From Rhodothermaceae bacterium (GTDB lineage Bacteria > Bacteroidota > Rhodothermia > Rhodothermales > Rubricoccaceae): a DNA stretch of 6,543 bases. Both the position numbers and the translations under genes were made by a program. The first letter of the stretch is position 1. Every line of letters begins with the position of its first letter. Positions 1-6,215 of this stretch are shown in pieces. Below the pieces are notes generated by a model. It worked only from the letters and a program-made list of their open reading frames with translations. It had not been told where the DNA came from and searched no databases. The stretch is from positions 1 to 6,543 of the forward strand of contig JABDIZ010000139.1 of NCBI GenBank assembly GCA_013003465.1, read 5' to 3'.

Positions 1-521
1 TCCTTGACGTGCATCGGGTGGCGGATGCTCGCGGCCAGCACCTCCGTCTCTAGCTCGTAGTTGTCGTAGATGTCGACGATGGACTTGATCAGTTCCATCC
101 CGTTCCACGAGATGTCGTCGATGCGGCCGATGAAGGGCGAGATGTAGGTCGCCCCGGCTTTGGCCGCGATGAGGGCCTGCGTAGCTGAGAAGCAGAGCGT
201 GCAGTTGGTACGGATGCCCTCGTCGGCGAGCGACCGGATGGCCTTGATGCCGTCGAGGATGAGCGGCACCTTGACGACCACGTTGTCGTGGATCTGCGCT
301 ACGTCGCGCGCCTCGGCCATGATGTCATCGTACTCCGTCGAGACGACCTCGGCCGACACGTCGCCGTCCACCAGTTCGCAGATGGCGTGGATGTGCGCGT
401 CGAAGTCCTCCACGCCCGCCTTCTTCATGAGCGACGGGTTCGTGGTGACGCCGTCGAGGACGCCCATGTCGTTGGCTTCCTGGATCTCGTCAATGAGCGC
501 GGTGTCGATGAAGAACTTCAT
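1..521 (-). CDS. tal: Transaldolase, small TalC/FSA-like family (C-terminus cut off by window edge)
   Basis: This protein should transfer a dihydroxyacetone unit between sugar phosphates in the cytoplasm, in the non-oxidative pentose phosphate pathway. The first 173 residues are visible; the family is usually about 215-220 residues. It starts MKFFIDTA at 521, the usual N-terminus of the family. Family motifs are DGVTTNPSLM (23-32), KVPL with the Schiff-base lysine at K84, and the block around TNCTLCFSATQA (105-116) leading into SPFIGRIDD (128-136). Two positions separate transaldolases from fructose-6-phosphate aldolases. Here the acid/base position after SA is Glu (E58, not Gln) and the residue before IGRID is Phe (F130, not Tyr). 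Both favour transaldolase, although such proteins are often labelled fsa. No Shine-Dalgarno sequence precedes the ATG. It is divergent from the GlmU-like gene. Confidence 0.93.
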   Translation of the reverse strand, partial: MKFFIDTALIDEIQEANDMGVLDGVTTNPSLMKKAGVEDFDAHIHAICELVDGDVSAEVVSTEYDDIMAEARDVAQIHDNVVVKVPLILDGIKAIRSLADEGIRTNCTLCFSATQALIAAKAGATYISPFIGRIDDISWNGMELIKSIVDIYDNYELETEVLAASIRHPMHVK

Positions 522-589
522 GGCGAAGGATCGGCTGTGTCGTAGGGAAGGGACGCGGTTTGTACGGCAGGCGCCCCGGCGGGTTCGGA

Positions 590-597
590 GAAAGCTA
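590..597 (-). promoter_or_regulatory. Possible -7 promoter element for the transaldolase gene
   Basis: Read on the minus strand this is TAGCTTTC, one base away from the Bacteroidota -7 consensus TAnnTTTG, and it lies about 68 nt upstream of the transaldolase ATG. I see no convincing TTG (-33) box at the usual 19-21 bp spacing, so the call rests on one short motif and on the need for a promoter in this divergent gap. Confidence 0.22.
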
Positions 598-618
598 CAC
601 CTGCCACACGGAGGTGTG
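597..618. repeat. Overlapping inverted repeats in the divergent promoter region
   Basis: Two inverted repeats overlap here. ACACCT (597-602) pairs with AGGTGT (612-617) around a 9-nt loop, and CACAC (605-609) pairs with GTGTG (614-618) around GGAG. They cannot both form, so they would be alternative hairpins, or a DNA operator between the divergent transaldolase and GlmU-like genes. GGAGG at 610-614 looks like a ribosome-binding site 4 nt before an in-frame ATG at 619. Function is inferred only. Confidence 0.35.
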
Positions 619-644
619 ATGCGTGTGATACCTGCACTGTCGGC

Positions 645-652
645 TATCTTCG
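645..652 (+). promoter_or_regulatory. Possible -7 promoter element for the GlmU-like gene
   Basis: TATCTTCG resembles the Bacteroidota -7 consensus TAnnTTTG with one mismatch and lies 17 nt upstream of the chosen ATG at 670. No clear -33 TTG is present. If real, the transcript leader would be only about 10 nt, which would exclude the alternative start at 619. Confidence 0.2.
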
Positions 653-669
653 CTCCGCCGCCTTTCCTG

Positions 670-1902
670 ATGCCTATGCCCCTCGTCCTGTTCGAGGACC
701 GCCACGTCCGGCACCTCTACCCGCTGGCCCTGACCCGCACGGCTGGCGACCTCGTCGTGGGTGCCCGTACGCTTATTGATGTGCAGCGAGAATCGTTCTA
801 CGCGAACGACGGCCTCGTGCTGTGGACGCGGCCGGAGGTCGCCGCCGTGACGGCGCAAGAGCACCCGGAGGTGCTCGTCAATGAGTTGCCCGCGCACAGC
901 GGCGGGGTGCTGCTCGTCAACCAACGCTGGCTCCTCCGCGAGGGCGAGGTGCTGGACGCTGTCCGCGCAGGTGCCAGCCCCGGCCAACCGGCGCGGGCCT
1001 GGCGCCAGGGCAATGCCGTCGTCGCGGCCTGGCTCCCGGAGCCCCCACCGGACCTGTTCATCCGGCCCGTCGAAACGCTCGCGCCCAAAGGCGAAGCGGT
1101 GGACGGCGTCACGCTCATCAGGAACCTATGGGACCTGATCGCCGACCTCCCGGCCCGACTCGCACATGACCTCGACGCGCTTGGCGGCTTCGGCATCCAA
1201 GACGGCTCGGTGCACGCCAGCGCGATCGTCCCCGAGCCGCGCGAAGTGCACATCGGCGAGGACGCGGCGATCCATCCCGGTGTCATCCTCAACACCGAGG
1301 ACGGCCCGATCTGGATCGGCGCAGAGGCCGTGATCGAGGAAGGCGCGATCGTGCGCGGCCCCGCGTACATCGGGCCGAAGGCGGTGGTGAAGGCCGCGGC
1401 GCGCGTGGACACGAGTGCCATCGGGTACTGGTCGAAGGTAGGCGGCGAGGTCCATGCGAGCATCGTCCACTCGCTCTCGTCGAAGGCGCACGACGGCTAC
1501 CTCGGCAGCAGCTACCTCGGCCGCTGGTGCAACCTCGGCGCTGACACCAACACGTCGAATCTCAAGAATGACTACGGGGAGGTGACGGTCTACGATGCCG
1601 TCGCGGAGGACTTTGTCGCGAGCGGCGAGCAGTTCGTGGGCCTGTTCATGGGCGACCACTCCAAGTGCTCGATCAACACCATGTTCAACACCGGCACGGT
1701 GGTGGGCGTGTTCTGCAACCTCTTCGGCAGCGGCTTCCCGCCGCGCCACATCGCGGGCTTCTCCTGGGGCGGCGCCGACGGCCTGACGCCGTACCGGCTC
1801 GACAAGGCCTTACGCGTAGCCGAGGCCGTCATGGCCCGCCGTGAGCGCGCCCTCACCGAGGCCGACCGTGCGCTGCTGACCGCCCTCTTCGCAGCGCGTT
1901 AG
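670..1902 (+). CDS. GlmU-like sugar nucleotidyltransferase / left-handed beta-helix acyltransferase (Bacteroidota type)
   Basis: This 410-residue protein probably acts on nucleotide sugars for the cell envelope, perhaps as an alternative to GlmU (UDP-N-acetylglucosamine synthesis). The N-terminal half (1-165) looks like the divergent nucleotidyltransferase domain of Bacteroidota GlmU-like proteins: LVLFEDRHVRHLYPLALTR (5-23), then DLVVGARTL (27-35) and LLVNQRWLL (81-89). The GxGxRM loop of classical GlmU is absent. Residues about 180-365 form hexapeptide repeats of a left-handed beta-helix. KAHDGYLGSSYLG (272-284) followed by NLGADTNTSNLKNDYG (288-303) matches the GlmU acetyltransferase core, with H274 in the place of the catalytic His. 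A short helical tail ends the protein. I chose 670 because family members begin just before the LVLFED motif; ATG 676 is equally possible. ATG 619 has a good ribosome-binding site but adds 17 atypical residues. The true substrate is uncertain. Confidence 0.88.
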   Translation: MPMPLVLFEDRHVRHLYPLALTRTAGDLVVGARTLIDVQRESFYANDGLVLWTRPEVAAVTAQEHPEVLVNELPAHSGGVLLVNQRWLLREGEVLDAVRAGASPGQPARAWRQGNAVVAAWLPEPPPDLFIRPVETLAPKGEAVDGVTLIRNLWDLIADLPARLAHDLDALGGFGIQDGSVHASAIVPEPREVHIGEDAAIHPGVILNTEDGPIWIGAEAVIEEGAIVRGPAYIGPKAVVKAAARVDTSAIGYWSKVGGEVHASIVHSLSSKAHDGYLGSSYLGRWCNLGADTNTSNLKNDYGEVTVYDAVAEDFVASGEQFVGLFMGDHSKCSINTMFNTGTVVGVFCNLFGSGFPPRHIAGFSWGGADGLTPYRLDKALRVAEAVMARRERALTEADRALLTALFAAR

Positions 1903-2030
1903 TCTGAGAGGATTTCGAACGAAAGGGCCACGAACCGCACCCCGCAGCTCATTCTATGGGACCGATGGTGCTCGCTTTAGCTCGTAAACCTCGCGGCGGG
2001 ATGGTATCCTGTGCTGGCTGAGCACAAGCC
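1903..2030. other. Convergent intergenic gap with a small hairpin
   Basis: This 128-bp gap separates the ends of the GlmU-like gene and lysS. I see no gene here. TGTGCT (2010-2015) pairs with AGCACA (2021-2026) around a 5-nt loop, four bases beyond the lysS stop codon, but no T-run follows on either strand, so it is at best a weak terminator. GTGCTC at 1968-1973 could compete for the same right arm (GAGCAC, 2020-2025). Confidence 0.35.
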
Positions 2031-3617
2031 TTAGGAACCTGCGTCTGTCCTGACTTCAACTGGAGTAGCGTCCACCGCATTTTCCTCCGGGCGCAGCAGC
2101 GGAAACAAAATCACGTCGCGGATGGAGTCCTGGTTGGTCAGAAGCATCGCGAGGCGGTCGATGCCCAGGCCCATCCCGGCGGTCGGCGGCATGCCGTACT
2201 CGAGGGCGCGGAGGTAGTCCTCGTCCACCGTGTTGACGGCCTCGTCGTCGCCCTGGCGAGCGAGGCGCACCTGCTCCTCGAAGCGCGCGCGCTGGTCGAG
2301 CGGGTCGTTCAGTTCGGAGAAGGCGTTGCAGATCTCCTTGCCATTGCAGATGAGTTCGAAGCGCTCCGTCAAGCCTTCCCTGGTCCGGTGTCGCTTGGCG
2401 AGGGGCGACAGTTCGACGGGATAGTCGGTGATGAAGGTGGGCTGGATGAGGTGTGGCTCGACGAACGTCCCGAAGATCTCGTCAATCAGCTTGCCCGAAC
2501 CCATCGTGTCGTCCACTTCCAAGCCGAGTGCCTTCGCCGCCGCCGCAATCTCGTCGCGCGGCTTCTGGTAGAGGTCGTGGCCCGTCCGCTCTTGGATGGC
2601 GTCGAGGAGCGGCACGCGCGGGTAGGGCTTCGCAAACGAAATGGTGTGCTCGCCGACCGGCACCTCGGTGGTGCCGTGCACCGCCATCGCCACCGTCTCC
2701 AGCAGGTTCTCCACGAGGCCCATCATCCAGGTATAGTCCTGGTAGGCCACGTAGAGTTCGAGCATCGTGAACTCAGGGTTGTGGAAGCGCGAGAGGCCCT
2801 CATTCCGGAAGTCCTTCGCGATCTCGTAGACCCCGTCGAAGCCGCCTACGATGAGGCGCTTGAGGTACAGTTCGTCCGCGATGCGGAGGAAGAGCCCCAT
2901 GTCGAGCGCGTTGTGGTGCGTCGTGAACGGGCGCGCCGCCGCGCCGCCGTAGAGCGGCTGGAGCGCAGGCGTCTCGACCTCCACGTACCCCTTCGCGTCG
3001 AGAAACTGGCGGATGGTGGTGACCAAGCGGGCGCGCTGCTTGAAGACCTCGCGCACCTCGGGGTGAAGCGCGAGGTCGGCGTAGCGCTGGCGGTAGCGGA
3101 ATTCGGGGTCGGTGACCTCGTTGAAGGTCTGCGTCTCGCCCGTCTCCTCATCTACGACTTCCTTCTCGACGGGCAGCGGCTTGAGGCTCTTGGCGAGCAG
3201 CGTGAAGCCTTCAGCGCGAATGCTGACCTCGCCCATCTTCGTCCGGAAGACTTCGCCCTTGACGCCGACCAGGTCGCCGGGGTCGAGCAGCTTCTTGAAG
3301 ACGGTGTTGTAGAAGCCCTCGGGCAGGTCGTCGCGGCGGACGTAGATCTGGATGCGCCCGGACTCGTCGGCGAGGTGGAAGAAGGCGGCCTTGCCCATGA
3401 CGCGCTTGGTCATCATGCGCCCGGCCACGCGGACGCGCAGTGGCTCCGACCCCTCGGCCTCCGGGTCGTGCTGCGCATCGTCGTAGGCCGCGAGGATCTC
3501 CGCAGCATGATGCGTGACGGGCCACGCCTCAGCCGGGTACGGCTCGACACCGGCCTCGCGGAGGGCGTCGAGGTGCGCGTGGCGGAGCTGTTCCTGTTCG
3601 GTCAGGTCGCGGGACAT
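2031..3617 (-). CDS. lysS: Lysyl-tRNA synthetase, class II
   Basis: This enzyme charges tRNA-Lys with lysine using ATP in the cytoplasm. It has 528 residues; E. coli LysS has 505. An N-terminal OB-fold anticodon-binding domain (about 60-145) contains VRVAGRMMTKRVMGKAAFF (62-80). The class II catalytic domain follows, with motif 1 around GYVEVETPAL (210-219), GGAAARPFTTHHNALD (224-239), motif 2 FRNEGLSRFHNPEFTMLELY (270-289), the lysine-pocket segment NGKEICNAFSELNDP (425-439) and motif 3 GMGLGIDRLAMLLT (481-494). All look intact. Compared with E. coli there are roughly 13 extra acidic residues between the two domains (about 150-170) and a C-terminal tail of some 18 residues after FPLLRP. The ATG at 3617 gives a normal N-terminus. 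No Shine-Dalgarno sequence is present; the leader directly before the ATG is GCCAGCCTCCCC. The helical-protein gene lies 75 bp upstream on the same strand. Confidence 0.98.
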   Translation of the reverse strand: MSRDLTEQEQLRHAHLDALREAGVEPYPAEAWPVTHHAAEILAAYDDAQHDPEAEGSEPLRVRVAGRMMTKRVMGKAAFFHLADESGRIQIYVRRDDLPEGFYNTVFKKLLDPGDLVGVKGEVFRTKMGEVSIRAEGFTLLAKSLKPLPVEKEVVDEETGETQTFNEVTDPEFRYRQRYADLALHPEVREVFKQRARLVTTIRQFLDAKGYVEVETPALQPLYGGAAARPFTTHHNALDMGLFLRIADELYLKRLIVGGFDGVYEIAKDFRNEGLSRFHNPEFTMLELYVAYQDYTWMMGLVENLLETVAMAVHGTTEVPVGEHTISFAKPYPRVPLLDAIQERTGHDLYQKPRDEIAAAAKALGLEVDDTMGSGKLIDEIFGTFVEPHLIQPTFITDYPVELSPLAKRHRTREGLTERFELICNGKEICNAFSELNDPLDQRARFEEQVRLARQGDDEAVNTVDEDYLRALEYGMPPTAGMGLGIDRLAMLLTNQDSIRDVILFPLLRPEENAVDATPVEVRTDAGS

Positions 3618-3639
3618 GGGGAGGCTGGCTGGATGCGAT

Positions 3640-3647
3640 TCAAGCTA
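3640..3647 (-). promoter_or_regulatory. Possible -7 promoter element for lysS
   Basis: On the minus strand this reads TAGCTTGA, 22 nt before the lysS ATG. It shares TAGCTT with the element upstream of the transaldolase gene and loosely matches TAnnTTTG. A -33 box is not evident. It would give lysS its own promoter within the 75-bp gap after the helical-protein gene. Confidence 0.2.
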
Positions 3648-3692
3648 CCGCCCTGCTCCCGTTGCGCGGGTGAAACCTTGGTGGCTCCGCGC

Positions 3693-4232
3693 TCAGGCCG
3701 CCCGACGCAACCGGGCCACTTCGCCGAGGAGGGCACCGCGATGCATACGGAGGCGGCTCACGGTCTCGCGCCCTACGGCCCCGGCTGGGGTGCCCGCAGA
3801 CTGTGCCGACGCGAGATCGGCCAGTTGATCCGCTTCCTCGCCGAGCGTGTCGATGGCGTCGGCGAGCGCCTGCGTCCACGAGAGCGAAGTCGCCTCTTTC
3901 TCTTTGCGAGCGGCGAGCGCTCCGTGCATCCTCGCCCCCGCCTCGATCATTTTCTCGCGGAGGGTGCGCGGCTCACCGAGGATGCAGTGGCCCTGGTCGT
4001 CGAGTTGGGTGCGGAGGTCCGCCGCCGTAGTCTGGAGATCATCGGCAACGGCTGCGATGCGTTGCTGCTGCCCCAGCGAGAGGGCAGCCGATTGCGCAGC
4101 ACGCAGACGCGCAACGGCGCGCTGCACCGCGTGAACGGTAGCGACGAGCATCGATTGGAACGCGGTTCCAGAGGCTTCGCCGCGGGGAGCCCGCGCGGTC
4201 ATGGCGAGGGCAGAGGAAGTAGAAAAGCTCAT
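3693..4232 (-). CDS. Hypothetical all-helical protein upstream of lysS
   Basis: I do not recognise this 179-residue protein. It looks cytoplasmic: no signal peptide and no membrane segment is visible. It is rich in Ala, Leu, Arg, Glu and Gln with heptad-like spacing and few helix breakers. I read three or four long helices: about 25-83, 90-113, 117-145 and 153-178, with breaks near GEPRT (86-90) and SAGTPAG (145-151). This suggests a helical bundle or coiled coil. It has a single Cys (C83). Codon use is rich in G/C at third positions, like neighbouring genes, which supports real coding. I chose ATG 4232 because the 28 residues added by an ATG at 4316 look like leader sequence. It lies 75 bp upstream of lysS and 188 bp after the DUF2520 gene, so co-transcription with lysS is possible. 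No function can be assigned. Confidence 0.68.
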   Translation of the reverse strand: MSFSTSSALAMTARAPRGEASGTAFQSMLVATVHAVQRAVARLRAAQSAALSLGQQQRIAAVADDLQTTAADLRTQLDDQGHCILGEPRTLREKMIEAGARMHGALAARKEKEATSLSWTQALADAIDTLGEEADQLADLASAQSAGTPAGAVGRETVSRLRMHRGALLGEVARLRRAA

Positions 4233-4420
4233 GTAAGAGCGACCGCCGGAATCGATTGAAATGGTGCTTTCCGGGCGTGTCGCGTGGGTTTTACAACCAG
4301 CAGCGCCCTCCAACACAGGCGTTCCTTACGGGTTCCCGGCGCCGGGCGCCTTTCCTCACGGCCTGCACAAAGCCTCCCAAAGCGCTTCACACCCGCCCGA
4401 AACCGCCGCTGGGGGCGGAT
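4233..4420. other. Intergenic region between the helical-protein and DUF2520 genes
   Basis: No convincing gene lies in this 188-bp stretch. It holds the terminator-like hairpin at 4400-4418 (listed separately) and a compact GC hairpin at 4338-4350, where GGCGC pairs with GCGCC around CGG. That hairpin is followed by TTT only on the plus strand, where no gene ends. The promoter of the helical-protein gene should be here, but I cannot point to it. Confidence 0.4.
4400..4418 (-). terminator. Weak intrinsic-terminator-like hairpin after the DUF2520 gene
   Basis: On the minus strand, CCGCC (4418-4414) pairs with GGCGG (4407-4403) around CCCAGC and is followed by TTTCGG. It begins two bases after the TGA stop of the DUF2520 gene. 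The stem is short (5 bp, all G-C) and the U-run is only three, so it may attenuate rather than stop transcription into the helical-protein gene. Confidence 0.4.
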
Positions 4421-5407
4421 TCAGGTGCCAAGTGGTTGAGCCGGACGCGGGGTTCCTGGATCGGGCGACGGGCGCTCGGACTTGCTGCGCGGCAGAGGCG
4501 TCGTGACGAGCTTCTGCATCAGCCCCAGCACGGCCTCCGCCTGATCGGGGTCGAGGCGCCCGCTCCGCACGGCGAGGCGTACCGTCTCGACACTCAGCGC
4601 GGCGTAGGCCGGGACGAGTTGCGGGAGGTGCTGCCGAAGCGCGAGGCCGTGTTGCCGCAGCGTGCTGAGGTCGCCGCGCACCACGGGACCCGTGAGCGCG
4701 TCCTCCGGCGATGCGTGCGCGAGGTTGTCGAGCGTGCCGCGCAGGAGGGGTTCGAGCATGGCGAAGCCGTCCGCGCGGTCGATGTCGAGCGAAACCAAGA
4801 TCTCCTGCACCATCGCCATGAGCGTGACGAGGAAGTTGGAGGTCATCGTCGCCGCGAGGTGGTAGCGCGGCTTGGCCTCGGCGCTGAGCACGAGGTAGCG
4901 GAGCCCGAGTCCGACGGCCAGTTCGATACCTGCCGCAACGGCCTGGGCATCACCTTCGAGCCCGACGTAGGTGCCGTCGAGCGTCTGCGCGCTGCTCTCC
5001 GCCGCCACGGTCTGAAGCGGGTGGAACGAGAGCGCCGCCGCGCCTTCCTGCACAAGCGGGTCCAGCGCCGCCGCCGGGAGCGCTCCAGAGCAGTGCGCCA
5101 CGACGGTGTCCTTCCACGGATGGCGCACGCCGGTGAGCGCCTCCGCCACGTCGGGAATGGCGCCATCGCCCACGCACGCCAGCACGAGCCGCGCATTCGG
5201 CGGCACATCCATCAGCCGGTCCGACGCGACGGGCGCACCGACGGCCTGCGCGAGCGCTTCCGCCTTCGAACGGGTCCGACTGATGACGGCCAGCACCGGA
5301 TAGCCCCGGTCGGCGAGGCGCAGCGCGAGGGCATGCCCCATCGCTCCGGCCCCGATGAGGGCGACACCGGGGCGTGCTTCTTTGAAGGCAGAGGCGTAAG
5401 CCGTCAT
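4421..5407 (-). CDS. Rossmann-fold, DUF2520-domain protein (predicted NAD(P)-dependent oxidoreductase)
   Basis: This 328-residue protein belongs to the Rossmann-like plus DUF2520 family, distantly related to 6-phosphogluconate/hydroxyisobutyrate and ketopantoate-type dehydrogenases. The N-terminal dinucleotide-binding fold (about 13-150) has VALIGAGAMGHALA (15-28) with a full GxGxxG loop and SRTRSKAEALA (43-53) at the end of strand 2. VLACVGDGAIPDVAEAL (75-91), VVAHCSGAL (102-110) and SFHPLQTV (127-134) follow. The C-terminal helical DUF2520 domain (about 170-305) has KPRYHLAATMTSNFLVTL (179-196) and TGPVVRGDLSTLRQH (239-253), where the family's most conserved residues lie. The last 25 residues are Pro/Arg-rich and probably disordered. 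ATG 5407 gives a normal N-terminus; an ORF extension upstream would overlap the preceding gene. Its start lies 28 bp after the Memo-like gene, so the two are probably co-transcribed. The substrate is unknown; a ketopantoate-reductase-like role is one untested idea. Confidence 0.9.
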   Translation of the reverse strand: MTAYASAFKEARPGVALIGAGAMGHALALRLADRGYPVLAVISRTRSKAEALAQAVGAPVASDRLMDVPPNARLVLACVGDGAIPDVAEALTGVRHPWKDTVVAHCSGALPAAALDPLVQEGAAALSFHPLQTVAAESSAQTLDGTYVGLEGDAQAVAAGIELAVGLGLRYLVLSAEAKPRYHLAATMTSNFLVTLMAMVQEILVSLDIDRADGFAMLEPLLRGTLDNLAHASPEDALTGPVVRGDLSTLRQHGLALRQHLPQLVPAYAALSVETVRLAVRSGRLDPDQAEAVLGLMQKLVTTPLPRSKSERPSPDPGTPRPAQPLGT

Positions 5408-5435
5408 GGGGAAGGGGCCGGAAGGGAGAAAAGGG

Positions 5436-6215
5436 TCAGGTGCGCCAGAGCGCGCATGCGAAGGCGCCGGGCTCGTCGTCCGTAGGCTCGGAGAGGCGAA
5501 GGATCTCGACGCGGTTGGCGCCACGCCGCTGGGCCGCGATCAGCGTGACGAGCACGGCACCCATGCCCTCGACGAGCACCGTCTCGCTGCCGAGCAGGTA
5601 CATCAGCTCGGACAGGTTGAACGCTTCGAGGGCGTCCGTAAATCGCGTGAGGGCGCCCTCCTTCACGCGCAGCAGATCGGCGGAGCCGATGACGATCGCC
5701 TGCTTGCCGTACATCACCTCGCCGATGGCTGCCCCGAGTTCGCGGCACAGCTCCGGCGACTCCTCGCCCATCGCAATCGGGACAACCGTAAAGTCGTCGC
5801 CGAGGGTGCGCTGGAGGAAGGGAATCTGGACGTTGGCACCCTCGGTATGGTAGTGGCCACGGTCGTCGAGGTAGATGTCGTCGTCCTCATCGCACAGCTC
5901 GTTGCGGAGCGCATCGTTGACCGGTACGTCGCCGAGAGGGGTGTAGTAGGTGTCGGCCGTGCAGATGGCGAGCCGCCCGAACGCCCCCTCGTGGCTCGGC
6001 GCGACGAGCATCGCCGTGTCGAACGACGCGCCTTCGAGCAGCTTGTAGGCCCGGGCCGCGATGGAGGCGCCGGAGAGCCGGTTGGAGTCCGGCACGATGA
6101 GGCCGACGAGCGTGCCTTCGGTCTCGACGCGCGGAGCGTCGTGGAGGAGGTCGTCCACCTGCTGGCGAAGCGAGGACGGCTGCGTGGCATACACCGAGCG
6201 ATGCGCGAGGCTCAT
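5436..6215 (-). CDS. Memo-family protein (AmmeMemoRadiSam protein B-like) with eroded metal site
   Basis: This 259-residue protein matches the Memo/MEMO1 family, which is structurally related to class III extradiol dioxygenases. In bacteria the family often occurs near AMMECR1 and radical SAM genes, neither of which is visible here. Framework motifs are GLIVPDSNRLSG (38-49, family GxIVPHAGYxYSG), AMLVAPSHEGAF (68-79, family xxLGPSH), YTPLGDVPVN (91-100), NVQIPFLQ (128-135), FTVVPIAMG (142-150), VIGSADLLR (175-183, family VxSSDxSHY) and LVEGMGAVLVTLIAAQ (214-229, family CGxxPI). Key residues are altered: the first metal His is D43, the CG cysteine is E216 and the SHY/CHW His is R183, while H75 and D180 remain. 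ATG 6215 gives the family-length N-terminus (VYATQPSSLRQQVDDLL aligns with the FYPADP start); an in-frame ATG at 6332 adds 39 atypical residues. It is probably the first gene of a unit with the DUF2520 gene. Confidence 0.82.
   Translation of the reverse strand: MSLAHRSVYATQPSSLRQQVDDLLHDAPRVETEGTLVGLIVPDSNRLSGASIAARAYKLLEGASFDTAMLVAPSHEGAFGRLAICTADTYYTPLGDVPVNDALRNELCDEDDDIYLDDRGHYHTEGANVQIPFLQRTLGDDFTVVPIAMGEESPELCRELGAAIGEVMYGKQAIVIGSADLLRVKEGALTRFTDALEAFNLSELMYLLGSETVLVEGMGAVLVTLIAAQRRGANRVEILRLSEPTDDEPGAFACALWRT

Noticed and set aside
160..669. Long plus-strand reading frame running upstream of the GlmU-like start
   Set aside because: The first 150 or so residues overlap the transaldolase gene on the other strand and are Ser/Met-rich with no family match; the GlmU-like homology begins only at about 670.
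1913..1924. TTTCG-AA-CGAAA inverted repeat just after the GlmU-like stop
   Set aside because: A 2-nt loop is too small for an RNA hairpin and no T-run follows, so it is not a credible terminator.
2388..4259. 623-codon plus-strand open frame opposite lysS and the helical-protein gene
   Set aside because: Its product is Arg/Glu/Val-rich low-information sequence typical of a GC-rich antisense frame, and lysS on the other strand is unmistakable.
4338..4350. GC hairpin followed by TTT, read as a plus-strand terminator
   Set aside because: No plus-strand gene ends nearby, and the 5-bp stem with a 3-nt U-run is weak.
4256..5485. 409-codon plus-strand open frame opposite the DUF2520 gene
   Set aside because: It is the antisense shadow of a well-supported gene and has no recognisable motifs.
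4421..6215. Complete AmmeMemoRadiSam system
   Set aside because: Only a Memo-like gene is visible; no AMMECR1 or radical SAM gene lies within the window.
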